64,000 nucleotides of DNA from Corallium rubrum (GCA_964035015.1 OZ036012.1:1877073-1941072), one strand, 5' to 3'. Positions 11,166 to 23,924 are shown, counted from the stretch's first letter. Made by a program: numbers and translations. Notes: generated by a model from the letters alone, not told the origin.

Positions 11166-13393
11166 CGCGCTAATTACCGTGGCGCCGTGGCGCCCGCTAC
11201 GGCTCTACGAAGGTGGAGGAAACACTTGCAGACTGACTCCTGGATTTTGAAAACCCCGTTCGTCCACGAATGGCCACTTCTGATTGGTGCGGCTTTAGTT
11301 ATTCTGTCAATCAAGTGCAGTCGACCCAACAGAGGTTTCGGTTTTGAGCTCACGTCACAAATCATAAACATAAATAACACTGGGGAAATTTCTCGAAGCT
11401 GGCGGCCTTTCGAAGGATTCCATTATAAATCAAGGTAATGCGCTAATTACAGGTAATTTTTCTTGTTAACAGGTAACAAAAGTAGGTTTTTGCATGCGAA
11501 TAATTCAGTAATGTTTAGTGAGTGTTGACGAGGTCGGGTTTGGTCACCGCACAACTGGTCAAGTTGTGCCCCATATAAAATCGCAATGGGACATCGAACT
11601 TAGGCCAAACTTTAAATCAGCATGTTTAACATGATTATGTCTGCGATTGTACGTGTTTTTAGAATTTCTTGAATATTGTGTTTGCGTGAGTTTTGGAGTC
11701 TGTGAACATTAATATTTTATTATTGCAGAATAGCACTGTAAGCTTGTTTATAAACTACAATTGTTTGCACTTTTTCCTTTATATGCCGCTTAGTATCTGT
11801 TTTAAAAGAAAGTGAATTAAAAATTCCCAAGGCTTAAAACATGCATGGGAACATGTTTGGGTTGTGAACTTTTAAATTTTAGGGTTCACTTTATAATGTG
11901 TCCTGATAATTAAGCCAACTTTGACCTCACGTTTGATCTGATTTTACAACACATTAAAGGAGGTTAAATAACCTTTCAGTCTAATCTGTTTGATATCAGA
12001 TCAAACACTTCAGATCAAATCTTCCGCTATCTTGTATAAAATATGTTAATACAAAGCCTTGTGCTATTGTGTATGTTATTTTTGTGCATGTCACTTGGGC
12101 ACTATTAACTGAATGTGTAATTCTAGGTGATGAATGTCCTGTTTTGTTCTTCTCTGTTTCAACTTGACAATATATTAAAGAAATACTTCAGGTCTAAAGC
12201 TAATTTCGTAATGTAGCAGCACATGAAAATAGAATCATGTTTTAGAAACTGGAGTGCATGCATGATATAGGCCTATACAGGTATTTATATGTTAATAATA
12301 ATCATTAAATCTGTATAAAAACATTAGGAATTGTCTTACTTCAGTCTTCTTGTATTTATGTTGTGATGTGTGAAAGTATTACTAAAAATAAAGCTGTAAA
12401 AGGAGAAAACCATTATATTCCTGTATGCAGTGACCTCACTGTATCTGGTATGAATTCAAAAACAGTCCAGCGGTAGACAACACTCTTTAAAGGTGGTACT
12501 ATATCAAAGACTTCAGAAGGCAGTTTATAAATAGAACTCATAAAATAAGAAATTTTCTTTTTTTACAAGAGTCATTGCTAGCTAGAATTAGCGAATCTCT
12601 TATGCTTTTTACACCAGACAATTTTACTTCTCAAGGGCAAACCTCAATGAGAAATGCTTAACCTTCAATTCTTCCTCGGTGGAATCTGATGTTGAAAATA
12701 GTGGCAATGTCCTAGTAGTGTTCACTTTTAGTATTTTTGTAACAATGTTTAGTTAGCTGGTGTTTTCAGCCTGATATTTGTGATACAAACCATAAGACAG
12801 GAATTGTGTAATGTGGTCTAGCTATGATAGTCATATTCCAATTATTTATCAATAATTTTACGTTTTATTGTCAGAACATTCGGGAAGAAGGCAGGGGGAT
12901 GCATATTTCTGCTTAGAAAATAACTAAGAACATTTACTTCAAACGTTCCGACGCGAGTGGGCCTTCTGTTCGTTTCCTATTCTGTGATATCTTGACTGAA
13001 TCAAACATCTCATCAATTACAGCTGGCATAGTACGGTTTTCACATTTTTAGTTACTCTTGTACTCCATTTGTTCCCGTTTGCAACTAGCTTAAGCGTGTT
13101 TATTTTGTTTCTTCGTTTGAAATCTATAATATTTAATTTATTTTAGTTTTATCGATAAAACGTAGACCGACTTTATTTTGTTCAACCGAAGTAAAACTCG
13201 CTTTTGTTTATTTAACGCTTTATTTTCATTGGTCGGCAGTTGACAAATATGAGGCGATCTGTCTGCAAGCGTTTCCTCACCCAGGATATTAAGAAACGCT
13301 TGCTACTCAGGTTAGTAAAAGATACAGCATCCTCTTCGCTTTTTGGATGGTTTTTTTTGTTTGATTTCCCGAAACAACTTATAATTCACTCAC
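11166..13393. other. Intronic sequence with no recognised gene
   Basis: AT-rich. An M1-core relative (ACACCAGACAATTTTACTTC) lies near 12,608. Near 11,165-11,215 there is a short GC-rich block (GTGGCGCCGTGGCGCCCGC). No exon with the right phase could be recognised between exons C and D, and the two join directly without one. Confidence 0.45.
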
Positions 13394-13602
13394 CAGTGTG
13401 ATTTGGTATCCTTCAAATTATCGCTTGTCGCCACTTGTACTCTGAAATCCAAAACAGAAACATCACCAAATGAACTTGACCACTGAGAATCACCAAATGG
13501 TTTAACAGTACTGTTACTGGATGGAACAGTCCACGTTTTTGTGTTTTTCATGCGACCAATCAACATGTAGCCGCCGCCATCAGTAGTCATATCACACCAA
13601 AC
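13394..13602 (-). CDS. Host gene exon C (fibrinogen-like MTTDGGGY core)
   Basis: A 209-bp minus-strand exon bounded by a GTTATAG acceptor and a GTGAGT donor. It reads VWCDMTTDGGGYMLIGRMKN and onward to VLDFRVQVATSDNLKDTKSHW. The W-C-D-M-T-T-D-G-G-G-(W/Y) core is the hallmark of fibrinogen C-terminal-related domains (known family). It begins in phase 0 after exon B and ends two bases into a Trp codon completed by exon D. Confidence 0.85.
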
Positions 13603-14299
13603 CTATAACAGAACATTCTAAAACTCAATAATAATTCATGAGGAAAACACAAAGAAAATCCATGTTTAATGAGGGTCTATAGATTCCTTTTGATTTTCAT
13701 AAATTTAACTTTGATTTTCTCAACTTAGACAACTTTTTTTTTTATAATAATTACTACACTAATGAACTTATCAAATAGATCGTTTTAGAAATAATTTTCA
13801 GAATTCGTGTCCGTTCTGTATCGGGATACAGGCACTCGGCTTCGCCTCATGTCTGTATACCCCGATACGGAGTGGCCACATATTCTGTAAACAGTACATA
13901 CCAATATTTTAATCAACGTTCTTTTTACACGATTTAATGCAATAAAAAATGTTGACTTTTAAAACCTAGTCCTCTTTCCCTATAACCTTTACATTTTTCA
14001 ATACTCGCACTTACTCACAGTATGTGTATACCTAATAGACTAGCGGTTTTCATGCACAATTTTACAGACTCATTCACTTTGACTTTTATAGACAACTATT
14101 TGTCTTTTATAGCTACGTTTAAAAATATTCTTATTCGTTTCAAACCGTTTAAACACGTTTCGTGTAAGAACTTTAATCTTGATTATTTTTGATATCGCAA
14201 ATATGATAATAAAATTAATAGGTTTCCACCATATATACCAAATATAGTATTGATAATTTAATATTGATCAAAACATTTGATATACCGAAGTATACGAAC
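13603..14299. other. Intron between exons B and C, with one hairpin
   Basis: A palindrome at about 13,815-13,886 pairs GTATCGGGATACAGGCACTC with its complement around GGCTTCGCC. The rest is AT-rich without features. Confidence 0.5.
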
Positions 14300-14421
14300 C
14301 CTTTTTGGTATAGCACGATGAAAATCAACCCAGTAGAAGCCATCTTTAGCCTTGGTATTCTTATTCAAAATATCCAAACAATCATAACCGGGGTTAAAAT
14401 ATTCTCCTGGAGGTTTAGAAC
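14300..14421 (-). CDS. Host gene exon B (fibrinogen-like CLDIL...DGFYWVD)
   Basis: A 122-bp minus-strand exon with a TTTATTTAG acceptor and a GTTCGT donor. Its first two bases complete a Gly codon begun in exon A. It reads SKPPGEYFNPGYDCLDILNK, then A-K-D-G-F-Y-W-V-D. The Cys-x-Asp-Ile-Leu...Asp-Gly-x-Tyr-Trp pattern is the usual start of a fibrinogen-related domain. It ends in phase 0 before exon C. Confidence 0.85.
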
Positions 14422-15479
14422 CTAAATAAAATAAGAAACCACAATTTTGGTGGATAACGTGGATATCTCCTCAAAATTAAATAATGAACTACAAAAAATA
14501 TGGGGTCATCACTTAACGTGGTGATCTTCCGAAAAATATAGTTATTGAAAAATGGGGTCACCACTTAACGTGCGTATCTCCCATATTTTAATTAAAAAAA
14601 ATAATGTTTACTTTCACCAATTGTAATTCACTCTAATAACCCTGACTGTGGAGAACGTTTTTGTAGGGAGTAAATCCTTAAGAAATAGAACCCGTTGTTA
14701 TTTTTTTGGATTTACGCAAGACTAACCAGAACTTCTCAAATACCGAACTTCTCAAATCCTTGCCTAAATAAAACAGCTTATACGTTTACCGTAGTTGATT
14801 TGTTGCTGGCGAAAACTATTCCATGTTTAGATAGAAACAATGGCTTTGTGTTCAACATATTAAAACCAATCCTGATTAACTAAAATATTGCTGAAAAAGC
14901 CTCCTTTCTCAACGTTGTTTCGCGTGGTTTTCTTCCGCCATTTTGATTCTAATTATATATTTAATTATGCGCATGCGCAGTGTTCCCCCCCCCCCCTTAT
15001 CGCATGGCAAATAAACAATATTAAAGACCCATTAAAAAAAGATAACGGATGCCTACTTCCAAAATCTCACCGACATTTAATTAATAAACCTAAGAAAAAC
15101 AAGACCGTATAAATACAGATCCAAATGACGACCATTTTAACCCCAGATGAAAGCACTAAAATTTGATATCGATACGTTGGGTCTCTCTTTTAACTAGTTT
15201 TCTAGTCAAAGATATATTTCGGTAATATCTATCTTACTCCTTTCCGTATTGGAAATATCTTTCTAAGATAATATATTCTTTTATTCTTTTGAAAGTCAAT
15301 TTCTTAAAGTTTCTTTCTTGTTCATTCAACCTTGGCGAGATACTCACGTTATGTAGTGACACTAAGTTTCACTAAACAACTAAATTTTGAAAGAGTAGAA
15401 AGAGAAGAACATAAAACAACACAAGGTTTTCCAACACTTTTGGTGAGTATTGTAGACACCAATTTTCTCTACTTCATAC
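14422..15479. other. Intron between exons A and B
   Basis: It contains two similar GGGGTCA(T/C)CACTTAACGTG segments near 14,502 and 14,552 and a poly-C run at about 14,984. Nothing else is recognised. Confidence 0.5.
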
Positions 15480-15627
15480 CGTCTGTTGTTTTCCAGCTAT
15501 AAGCTCCATTTTCTTCAGTACAAACTAAGATTGTGTCTTTATTTTCACGATCTTTAACCAGTATAAGCTGACCATGGTTTACTTTAGCACATGTTCCTGG
15601 ATCAGAATTTCCACGAATTGTAATTGG
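15480..15627 (-). CDS. Host gene exon A (most upstream exon recognised)
   Basis: A 148-bp minus-strand exon with a TTTGCAAAG acceptor and a GTATGA donor. It reads PITIRGNSDPGTCAKVNHGQ, then LILVKDRENKDTILVCTEEN and GAYSWKTTDG. It ends one base into a Gly codon that exon B completes. The seven exons A-G (15,627 down to 3704) form one open frame of about 350 codons. Together they encode a secreted or matrix fibrinogen-like protein. The N-terminus and signal peptide are not in the recognised part. Confidence 0.8.
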
Positions 15628-17184
15628 CTTTGCAAAAACAAAAAGAGTTTTTCAAATACTAAACAAAATTTTAAGACCATTGGTACATACTGTACAAAAC
15701 AAAGAACTAAAAGGAATAAACAAAGTTAAAGGAATTAAATTAGCTTTCCCAAAAACTCGTTACTACGAAAACAGAGATATAATTATTTTGTGCAAACGAA
15801 TTGTCAAATAAAATATAGGATTATACGTCATGTTCCACGGAAAAGTAAAAGAACGCTCTTTTGACAAGTAAAATTGCGCTTGGTGTGAACAAAGTCAAAT
15901 AATCTGGAATGAAACACAATACAATGAAACAGAATACAAAACAGAATACAAAGGTGATCCTTTTTGCTGGCTCAACCAAAAATAGGATAATGTGATGTAT
16001 CAATCCACTGACTATTTTCAAAAATAAAAAAAAAATAAAATTTTATCTTTCCCAAGTAGAAACGTCTGCCGTTATAAACTCAATAAAATAATAAAGAAGC
16101 CTTTTCGACCTGGCTCGGGTAGAAAGAATTGAGTTGATGTTTTGTGTGACACCGAGACTAGACGAGCATTCCCTGTTTTACGGGAAAACTAAACTGTTTT
16201 GGCCTGCTCAGGTAAGGGTGGGCTAATGACTTCATCCATCGTTTTGTCCAATACAGCAATCCAGCGTTACAGTCGTTTGCAACTCACTTTTCACCCAAAT
16301 CTTCGGAAGTTCGCAAGTTCGTTCGAAAGTTCGTATTTCGTTTTGAACTCTGCATTTGATTTGTTGCTTGGTTTGTAGCTGCCAATCAAATGCGTAGTTC
16401 AAAAACGAACTTTGAACTTCCGAACGAACTTGCGAACTTCCGAACGAACCTCCGAAGATTTGGGTGAAAACTGAGTTGCAAATGACTGTAAACAAGGTAA
16501 AATAATCAATATTGTTCAGTTGACTGTCTCAAGTTCACAGCGCCGCGTTGAGAGAACCTGCTCGCAGGTAAATATCACCGTACTTTCCGTAGGACAAATC
16601 AAGTTTGGCAAGTGTAATAATGCCATATTTATCAGATCATGTTTATTAGATTAAACGAACAAACAAGATATGCACACATATTTAATAATACAACAATCAA
16701 GTAATAGCAAAACATCAAGTAAAAATAATTAGAGCAACAATCAAGTATAAAACTCTAACCTTTAGATAAGCTAAGGGCAACAATACCAAAACTGCCATAC
16801 ACACTTTAAAGAACATTCTGAGAAAAATTAGAAGTTTGTTAAAATATTTTAATAAACTAGCTACATGCGTGCATGTATACATGCAAAAACAGACTAGACA
16901 ACTATAAATCAACATATAATATATTAATTAAAAATAGCGGGATATGAGATAGGGGGTATTTTCATAACCCATGCATTGGATCACTTGCTGGGCGGTGTAC
17001 CTTTGATAATGACCTGCGTGTTGGATACATTGTCGGATAAATTTTACCCACTGAGTACTCAAACTTTGTGTATACAGTTTGTGTTTCAAAATATTAAACT
17101 TCACTTGCATTTCTTGTCAATATCACGCGCAGTTTTGTTGAGGGTATTTAGCAGTAGGGCCAGAAACATACATACACACATACA
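15628..17184. other. Stretch without recognised genes, holding one hairpin element
   Basis: Expected to lie upstream of, or within an intron of, the fibrinogen-like gene. Apart from the hairpin at 16,269-16,490, no exon or promoter could be recognised. Confidence 0.45.
16269..16490. repeat. Hairpin MITE (about 220 bp inverted repeat)
   Basis: The left arm begins ACAGTCGTTTGCAACTCA and the right arm ends TGAGTTGCAAATGACTGT. The inner parts pair through CACCCAAATCTTCGGAAGTT and GTTCG-rich subrepeats. The open frame across it is an artefact of the repeat. Confidence 0.75.
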
Positions 17185-17511
<327 letters not shown>

Positions 17512-19294
17512 GCCTACATGTAATCAAAGACAAATTGCGATTAGGAGCTTTCAGACAAGATTGTAATCGCAGAAATACTGATTTCCAAGATTGTATATCA
17601 CAGAAATACTGATTTCCAACCGAAAAGCATTTTCGTAAAGACAAATCGGGTGGAATCTTCTTTAATTTACTTTCTCGGCATGACCGACTAAAAAAAAAAA
17701 CAATTACACCTAACTCATAGGGTTAGTTCCAATTATCACCCCTAGTATAAACATATAAACCTCTACTTAAATGCTTAAATGGCTTATAGCAAAGACAGGC
17801 CCAGACACAGCCAAACAGAAATTTCTAGCTCTCGGCGGGGAACCGCCAAATTTTGAAAGTTGAAGCCAGCTTCTGCACTGCAGATGTTCAAATGCGTTAA
17901 AGTTTTCTAATGCAGCTGTGGCATCGCAATCATCGCAATTTTGGCGAGTCATTCTAACATTTTACTCTTAGAACTTTTTTACGATAGCAAACTATTCTTC
18001 CTTTCTTAATCTGTTAATAAAATACGTAAATTTGTCAGCGACTCAAAGCGCAATGTTTGATTTAAATATGTCTTGTCAAATCATACTCCTATAATAATAA
18101 GACCATTTATAAATATACGCGGATGACAGGAATAAGTCGCCACTAGTAAGTAAAACGTATTTAACGTATTAATGGCACGAAAACTACGTCCTTACATAAA
18201 ACAAGAAGTTTTGATCAGATCTTACTCCCCAGCCTGTTTATACTTAGGCGGTGTTTTTTTAATTCTGATTTCGCGTCGGTTGTAGTGTAATTATATTACA
18301 ATAGATCGTTTTCACGAGTCCGGCATGAGATTAAGTTCACGCCGACCTAATTTCACTACTAGGTCGCATGCTAGACCGAACTGAAGCACTTTCACCTCTC
18401 AAATTTAATACGTTGTTTTAAATGAAATTGGTGTCAAATTCACTCACATAAAATAATGATTCTCTGGCGGTCATGAGCTGTAAGGTAATTGACACAAATC
18501 TTGACGCAACAGCAAACCAAACCTATATAATTTCAAGACCGGCCTCCGTCGTGTAAACAAAAACCGAATGCAAAATTTAGGCCGGTCCGTGTTCCATGTG
18601 TTTGGGTTTTTTTCTTTATATCACTTGATTAGAATTTTGACTTAAATAAAATTAAGCTCCTTTCGCTGTCCTGTCCTAAACTTTATCAGTGCGCTGCATC
18701 GCTGCGCAACTGAACAGAATTACGAAAATTTTCCTGGAATAAAAACACTGATTGTAGTTGCTACGAAGTCGAAAGGCAATTATTGCTGGCAGCAAAAGGA
18801 AAAAAGAAAATTATATTCTTAAAACGTAAAATATATCTGAAAAGGTCAGCGTTGTGACGCATGTACACTAATAACATAGATGTACATTGCTGTTCGAAAT
18901 AATGCTTTCTCAACTTTTCAGCATTACTTAGATACAACTGTTTCTATTGATAAAAAAATACTGAACCAAAACAATAACAAATTCTAGAGATATCTTCTTC
19001 AAATTTATAGAAATTTTTAATACATGATATTGCGTGTCTACTTTGTTGAAGGGCCTTGAAGCATTTCTCTTATACCCTGCACAAATATTTCAACTTTTTA
19101 CAAGTGTTTATTTAGTCAGTTTTCTTACCTGATCTAAAGTAGTAAGGTATGGCAAATAATTGTCCTTTTATAGAACACTTTGAACTTATAAGTCTTGAAT
19201 TTTCTTGGACGGACTCAACGAGGTATACTTCAAGCAGTGATATGCATCATCATGCCCGCATCACATTATATATATTGCAGTGAAATTAGATATA
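17512..19294. other. Intergenic stretch with no recognised feature
   Basis: AT-rich, with scattered stops in every frame. No exon, RNA gene or transposon end could be supported. Confidence 0.45.
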
Positions 19295-19519
19295 CCGTAA
19301 TTATTCGAATAAACGCCGCGGCGTTTATTAAATTTTTGGCGCTTCAGGTGCGGCGTTTATTCGAGGGCGGCGTTTATTCGAGGGCGGCGTTTATTGCAAA
19401 TTTTGTAACAACAACTGTGAATTTATTAAAAAACTAAGAATAAAATTCATATGTCTTTTAAATATATATAAATATATATGAAAATTGAACTGTTCACTGT
19501 CTTATATAATGACTAAGTT

Positions 19520-20959
19520 TCATTCTATTTCAATGTCACTGTCTCCTTCGTGGTCCGAGTCTAACAGCTGAATAGTAGGGCATGCCTCTTCAACATCAGA
19601 AGACGTGTATTCTTCAGTGTCGAAAGGATTCGTTTCTGGCTCGTCGAGAATATCCAGTTGTGATTTCAGGACGGCTTGTCCAGTGTTGCACGGCTGTCCC
19701 TCCTTGAAACAGTGAATCGCATCATCTTCTGAGCCGTCAACTGGAAGGTTCAATGCACAACTTTTGAACGATTTCTTGATGACATCTGTAGGCAATTCAT
19801 CCCAGGAATCCAGAATCCACTGCAAAATGGTTTTTCTTGGTGGCGCTTTCAAATTCCCAGCTGCTGTTTCTTCGTGAATGCCTACTGTCGCCAGCCATTC
19901 ATCATACCTTTCTGTGCACAATGATTTGAATGGTTTGTTCCAACTTACGTCGGGCGCCTGTATATATTTGGTACAACCTCCCGGGACAATCACGCGATCG
20001 ATTTTCTTGGATTTCAGAGAGTCGGTTATACTGTCCACAAGGTGACACTCGTAGGAGTCCCAAGCTAACAGCCTTCGGTTGAAAGAAAACGCTCCTAGAA
20101 CAGAGTTGGTCCAGGTACGAGTTAATTCAGTGTCCATCCATCCATTTACCGAAGTGGCTACGACCGCTCTACGTTTGAACTCTTCGTTTAGCGCTGCGGA
20201 TTCTCGTTTTGCTCCTTTAAAGACTACCATAGGCTTAAGTTTTGTCCCATCGGCCTTGGCAGCTAAACAAACTGATACTCTAGCCTTTTCATGACCCGTC
20301 GTTTTCAGTGTAATAGTCTTTGTCCCGGTTGCGTCAATAGTGGTTTCGGATACCATATCGCACCAAACTGGAGTTTCATCCATTGCAATGATATCAGAGG
20401 GGCTGTATTCGTGCTTTTTCTGTAGGCGTCTTACTTGAATTACATATGACACGAGTTTAGCTATCATTCGTTCTGGATCCTGTTGAGCAATAGAGGTTTT
20501 TCTTCTCAAAGATAAACCATTTCTCTTCATAAATTTTGCCAACCAGCCTCTTGAAGCTTTAAAGTCGTCGTCAGTCACGTCATTTTGGTTTATATCGTTG
20601 AATGTTACTTGTGCTTTCTTCATTATAAGTTTACTGGAAACTCGAAGACCGCGAGATCGTCTGCTTTCAATCCACTCCATTAAAACTTCCTCTAACTTCG
20701 TGCTTAGCGGTTTTCGGCCAGCTCCACACAATCTACTTCTTTGTTTGACTTTGTTACCTCTTACCGCAAGAACACCTTCGATATCACTCTTCTTTGCTCT
20801 CCATTCTCGTATTCTTCCTTCATCGACTTGAAATTGGCGAGAAGCAGGTCGATTTCCGTGTATTTCAGCATATGCGATTGCTTGTTTTTTTACTGCAAGG
20901 CTGTATTTATGTCTTTTTTGTCCTTTGTGCGAAATTTGGTCCCTATTTGAATCTGCCAT
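19520..20959 (-). CDS. pogo/Tigger-type DDE transposase
   Basis: This 479-residue protein should cut and paste the element at TA sites in the nucleus. It has a psq-like helix-turn-helix (residues about 17-58, ending GRIREWR), a CENP-B-type DNA-binding helix region (about 90-150, including GWLAKFMKRNGLSLRRKTS) and a DDE_1 catalytic core. The likely catalytic residues are D194 (MDETPVW), D301 (AWDSYECH) and D337 (APDVSWNKPFK), with 35 residues between the last two, as in DD35D pogo transposases. An acidic tail (about 440-479) ends the protein. Length is normal for the family and no frameshift is seen, so it may be active. Confidence 0.92.
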   Translation of the reverse strand: MADSNRDQISHKGQKRHKYSLAVKKQAIAYAEIHGNRPASRQFQVDEGRIREWRAKKSDIEGVLAVRGNKVKQRSRLCGAGRKPLSTKLEEVLMEWIESRRSRGLRVSSKLIMKKAQVTFNDINQNDVTDDDFKASRGWLAKFMKRNGLSLRRKTSIAQQDPERMIAKLVSYVIQVRRLQKKHEYSPSDIIAMDETPVWCDMVSETTIDATGTKTITLKTTGHEKARVSVCLAAKADGTKLKPMVVFKGAKRESAALNEEFKRRAVVATSVNGWMDTELTRTWTNSVLGAFSFNRRLLAWDSYECHLVDSITDSLKSKKIDRVIVPGGCTKYIQAPDVSWNKPFKSLCTERYDEWLATVGIHEETAAGNLKAPPRKTILQWILDSWDELPTDVIKKSFKSCALNLPVDGSEDDAIHCFKEGQPCNTGQAVLKSQLDILDEPETNPFDTEEYTSSDVEEACPTIQLLDSDHEGDSDIEIE

Positions 20960-21164
20960 TCCTCATTTGTTGTAGGTTTTGTGCCATTGCATGTGCTAAA
21001 ATATAGATCTAGTTGCAATTAATTAGCATCAATACAAACCGCACTTGCTGATTGGACCACGAGCGATGTTTGTAATTTGAGTAAGTGCGAGTAATAACTT
21101 AATGTCACAAACTTGATGCAAACCTTCTCAAATTTCAAACAAAGTTAACTCGCAAGTCGCAACA

Positions 21165-21653
21165 ATGGCAAGGGCAATGCCAGTAGAGTTCAAAATGTAT
21201 TTCAAGGTAGACTTTGACACGATTATCCGAGGTCACCATGTTTATAAGTCTGTGTGGACTCCCAAAACTCATGAAATACTTGAATGTGAGAAAGATACTC
21301 GCGCAGAGGCAAAGGAACACGATGAAAACGCAATTGGTGTTTATAAACCTCCCACTGGCACGAAGCAGCCGAATTCGAAGAAGACGCTTGCTGGCCACGT
21401 CCCAATTGAGCTGTCTCGCTTATTAAAGAACTTCCTAGACGCAAACACTGAGAACAAACTATTCGCGAAAGTCACTGGAAAAAGAAAGAGAGAAATCGGA
21501 CTAGTTGTACCGGCAAAATTCTCGGCTGTCACCACGGAACTGCGCATAGCAGAAGTTTTAGAGAGAGAACTAAGTAGCAAAGCTATGAAGTATAGCCACT
21601 TTGAACTAAATAACATTGTAATCGAGAAGAATAAATATCCAAGACTGCTTTAG
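21165..21653 (+). CDS. HIRAN-like domain protein carried by the pogo element
   Basis: A 162-residue protein on the strand opposite the transposase. Residues about 25-125 have the HIRAN-type layout: IRGHHVYKSVWTP near the start, an E-x-D-x3-A-I-G-V-Y-K segment, then AGHVPIELSRLLKNFL and a VTGKRKREIGLVVPAKF end. HIRAN domains bind DNA 3' ends in HLTF and related helicases (established). Similar stand-alone proteins occur in transposons of marine invertebrates, from memory. It has its own start 205 bp from the transposase start, so one bidirectional promoter could serve both genes. A role in transposition is inferred only. Confidence 0.6.
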   Translation: MARAMPVEFKMYFKVDFDTIIRGHHVYKSVWTPKTHEILECEKDTRAEAKEHDENAIGVYKPPTGTKQPNSKKTLAGHVPIELSRLLKNFLDANTENKLFAKVTGKRKREIGLVVPAKFSAVTTELRIAEVLERELSSKAMKYSHFELNNIVIEKNKYPRLL

Positions 21654-21838
21654 ATTTAATGTTGTCTTATTTTTTAAAGATAAGTACCGAATAAACGCCG
21701 CGGCGTTTATTAAATTTTTGGCGCTTCAGGTGCGGCGTTTATTCGAGGGCGGCGTTTAATAATATTTTTGCTTGTCCCTGCGGCGTTTATTCGAGGGCGG
21801 CGTTTATTCGAGGAAGGCGTTTATTCGAATAATTACGG

Positions 21839-23924
21839 TATGCTTTAAGTGCGCATGTTGCAAGCTGTTTATTAAGAAAAGCCCTCTTCAGCCCGGAGAG
21901 TGATTAAATCCATAACATTCTAATTGCTGGTTTTATGCAGGTTTATCTCAATATCAAGGTCAGAAATATTTTTTTCTTGAGTAGACTTACAGGTTGATAA
22001 CATGCATATTGAAAATATATATGATTATTAACACCACACTGTAATGTAATATTCTTTCTAAAGAACCTCGAGAACGGCGTATTTGAAAGAGATCTGCTGA
22101 AAGCCGATGAAACGTGCCTTGTCGGGTTGGTTTTTTTTTTTCTTTTAAAGGTTATACGCCGCCGTGGGTTAATTGGGAACGCTAAGTGTGCCTGTACGAG
22201 AATTTCTAAGATTGATTTGCTATATGATGAAAAACGGTTTTGACTATTTCAACTAAAAGAAACCGGTATATATCTGAGTTAAGTGTATCAAGAGACGGCA
22301 GAATTAATACTGAACCAGGCCAACATTCCTTTGGCATTAAAATAAGTTTGCTTGTCTGTGGGTTACTGTTTGCATGCAAGTAAAGTTAGGGTTAGTGTTT
22401 TGGTTAGAAACTTGTAAAATCTTAACATTGAAAACGACAACAATGTAGCTGTAAGTTAGTTTATGTCCACTGTCTTTTTGGCACGTCCGCGGTGATCTTA
22501 ACAGAGTATTACTCGTTCGGTTCTTAAATTTAGTGATATTTAGTCGATCTAAGGGTTCTTTTCTTCAGTGATGAGTACAGTCGTTTTGCCTTAGCGTGGT
22601 TAACAAATGCGGAACACCTGAGTCTGTATAAGTGTGACTCGACCAAAAAAGTTTTAAGATAGTTATACAACCTTGTTAATTCTCTAAAAATTTTCCTGGC
22701 GGTAATGTAATATAGATAAGTCTTGTGGAAACACCGCGGAAAATATTTATTTGCTAATCTTTCGGCCTGTTGAGTTAGGCCTTCCATCAGAGCATCAGCA
22801 ATAACAATGAGCTGTTGGCTTACGTTCATTTAATTAATTTAATTGATCAGTTGCTTACTTTTGTTTGTTGCTTAGTAAATGACGTGAGCCAACAGTTTAT
22901 ATTGTTATTGCTATGCATGTCAGGCCGAAAGCTTAGCAACACAATCATTCTAATTACAAAGCAAATATAGAGTGAAATCCTAAACAGTTAGCAAATTGAA
23001 AAAGTCGATAACTAGCTATAACTAAGAAAAAAATCATTAAACGTGTATTACTATTGCCCAGGTGTAAAATCCCAATGCATTTTTTTCGAACGCGCAAGAC
23101 TTCAAGATACACAGTGCATCGAGATATTAAATTCTTTAGGTTATTTTTACCTTCTCGTTATTAATAGGTCCCCTGGAGTGAACATATCATATAGCGTTGC
23201 AGCGCGAAGTAGATTTAACAAATTATAAGAAACATTCGAATTCTTTCAAACCAAAATGCTTGCTGCGTTTTTTCTTTATCTTACATCCAAAGCCATGATT
23301 GGATTTTGCCTCCCGTACCCCGGTTTATACCAACACAGCGTCAGTCAAGTAGCTGATCAGTTCAAGAATTAAGAAGGGACGAATTTTCAAATTGCAACAC
23401 CTTGGACCTTTTAGGTCACAAGTCTTGCCAATTATCATTTTTCTTAAAACAATTAATATATGAGAGAATTCCTTTAAAGTCTTCGTTTATAAGCGCTTTT
23501 AGTAACTCTCAAAACAGGCTTAGATGTAGAGCCTGTTAGTGTAGTAGTAAGTGCACTAGTTGTTCTAATTTCTATTATTTTGTGATTTATTATTATATGC
23601 CAAATATGACAATCACTTAAACAGCAATGAAAGACGCTGTTATCAACGCGTGTCTTGTGAAATTCAAGTGTAAAGTAAAATTATAGAATACAGAACTAAA
23701 AGAGTTTTCAAATAGACTTAGATCGTTTCTTCTAATCCTAAGGGTCCGATTCATTTGACAATTATGCCGCTTAAGTAGAAAGGTCAATTTTTAGATAAAT
23801 TGTGTTATTGCGCAGTTTAACAGCGCGCTTTGAAAATGTGCTAAATTGAGATTTTTAAAACCCGAAGGGGTCTACCCCGGATTGTTTTCGTGCCAAAAGT
23901 TATTAACTAAATTTTCCGCAGATT
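21839..23924. other. Stretch without recognised genes, holding one hairpin
   Basis: An inverted repeat at about 22,750-22,945 pairs TTTGCTAATCTTTCGGCCTG and GCAATAACAATGAGCTGTTG with their complements. The 99-codon minus-strand frame at 22,530-22,829 overlaps its left arm and has no recognisable domain. The rest is AT-rich. Confidence 0.45.

Larger units (their letters stand above)
19295..21838. mobile_element. pogo-type (Tc1/mariner-related) DNA transposon with two divergent genes
   Basis: The left end starts CCGTAATTATTCGAATAAAC, and the right end is its inverse (GAATAATTACGG). Each end is flanked by TA, the standard Tc1/mariner target duplication. The subterminal regions carry several copies of CGGCGTTTATTCGAGG and a CGCCGCGGCG palindrome in both ends. 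The element is 2544 bp. It encodes an uninterrupted transposase (minus strand) and a HIRAN-like protein (plus strand) from a shared 200-bp intergenic region. The intact frames and ends suggest a young copy. Confidence 0.9.

Noticed and set aside
22530..22829. 99-codon minus-strand frame as a gene
   Set aside because: It overlaps a hairpin arm and shows no recognisable domain or splice context.
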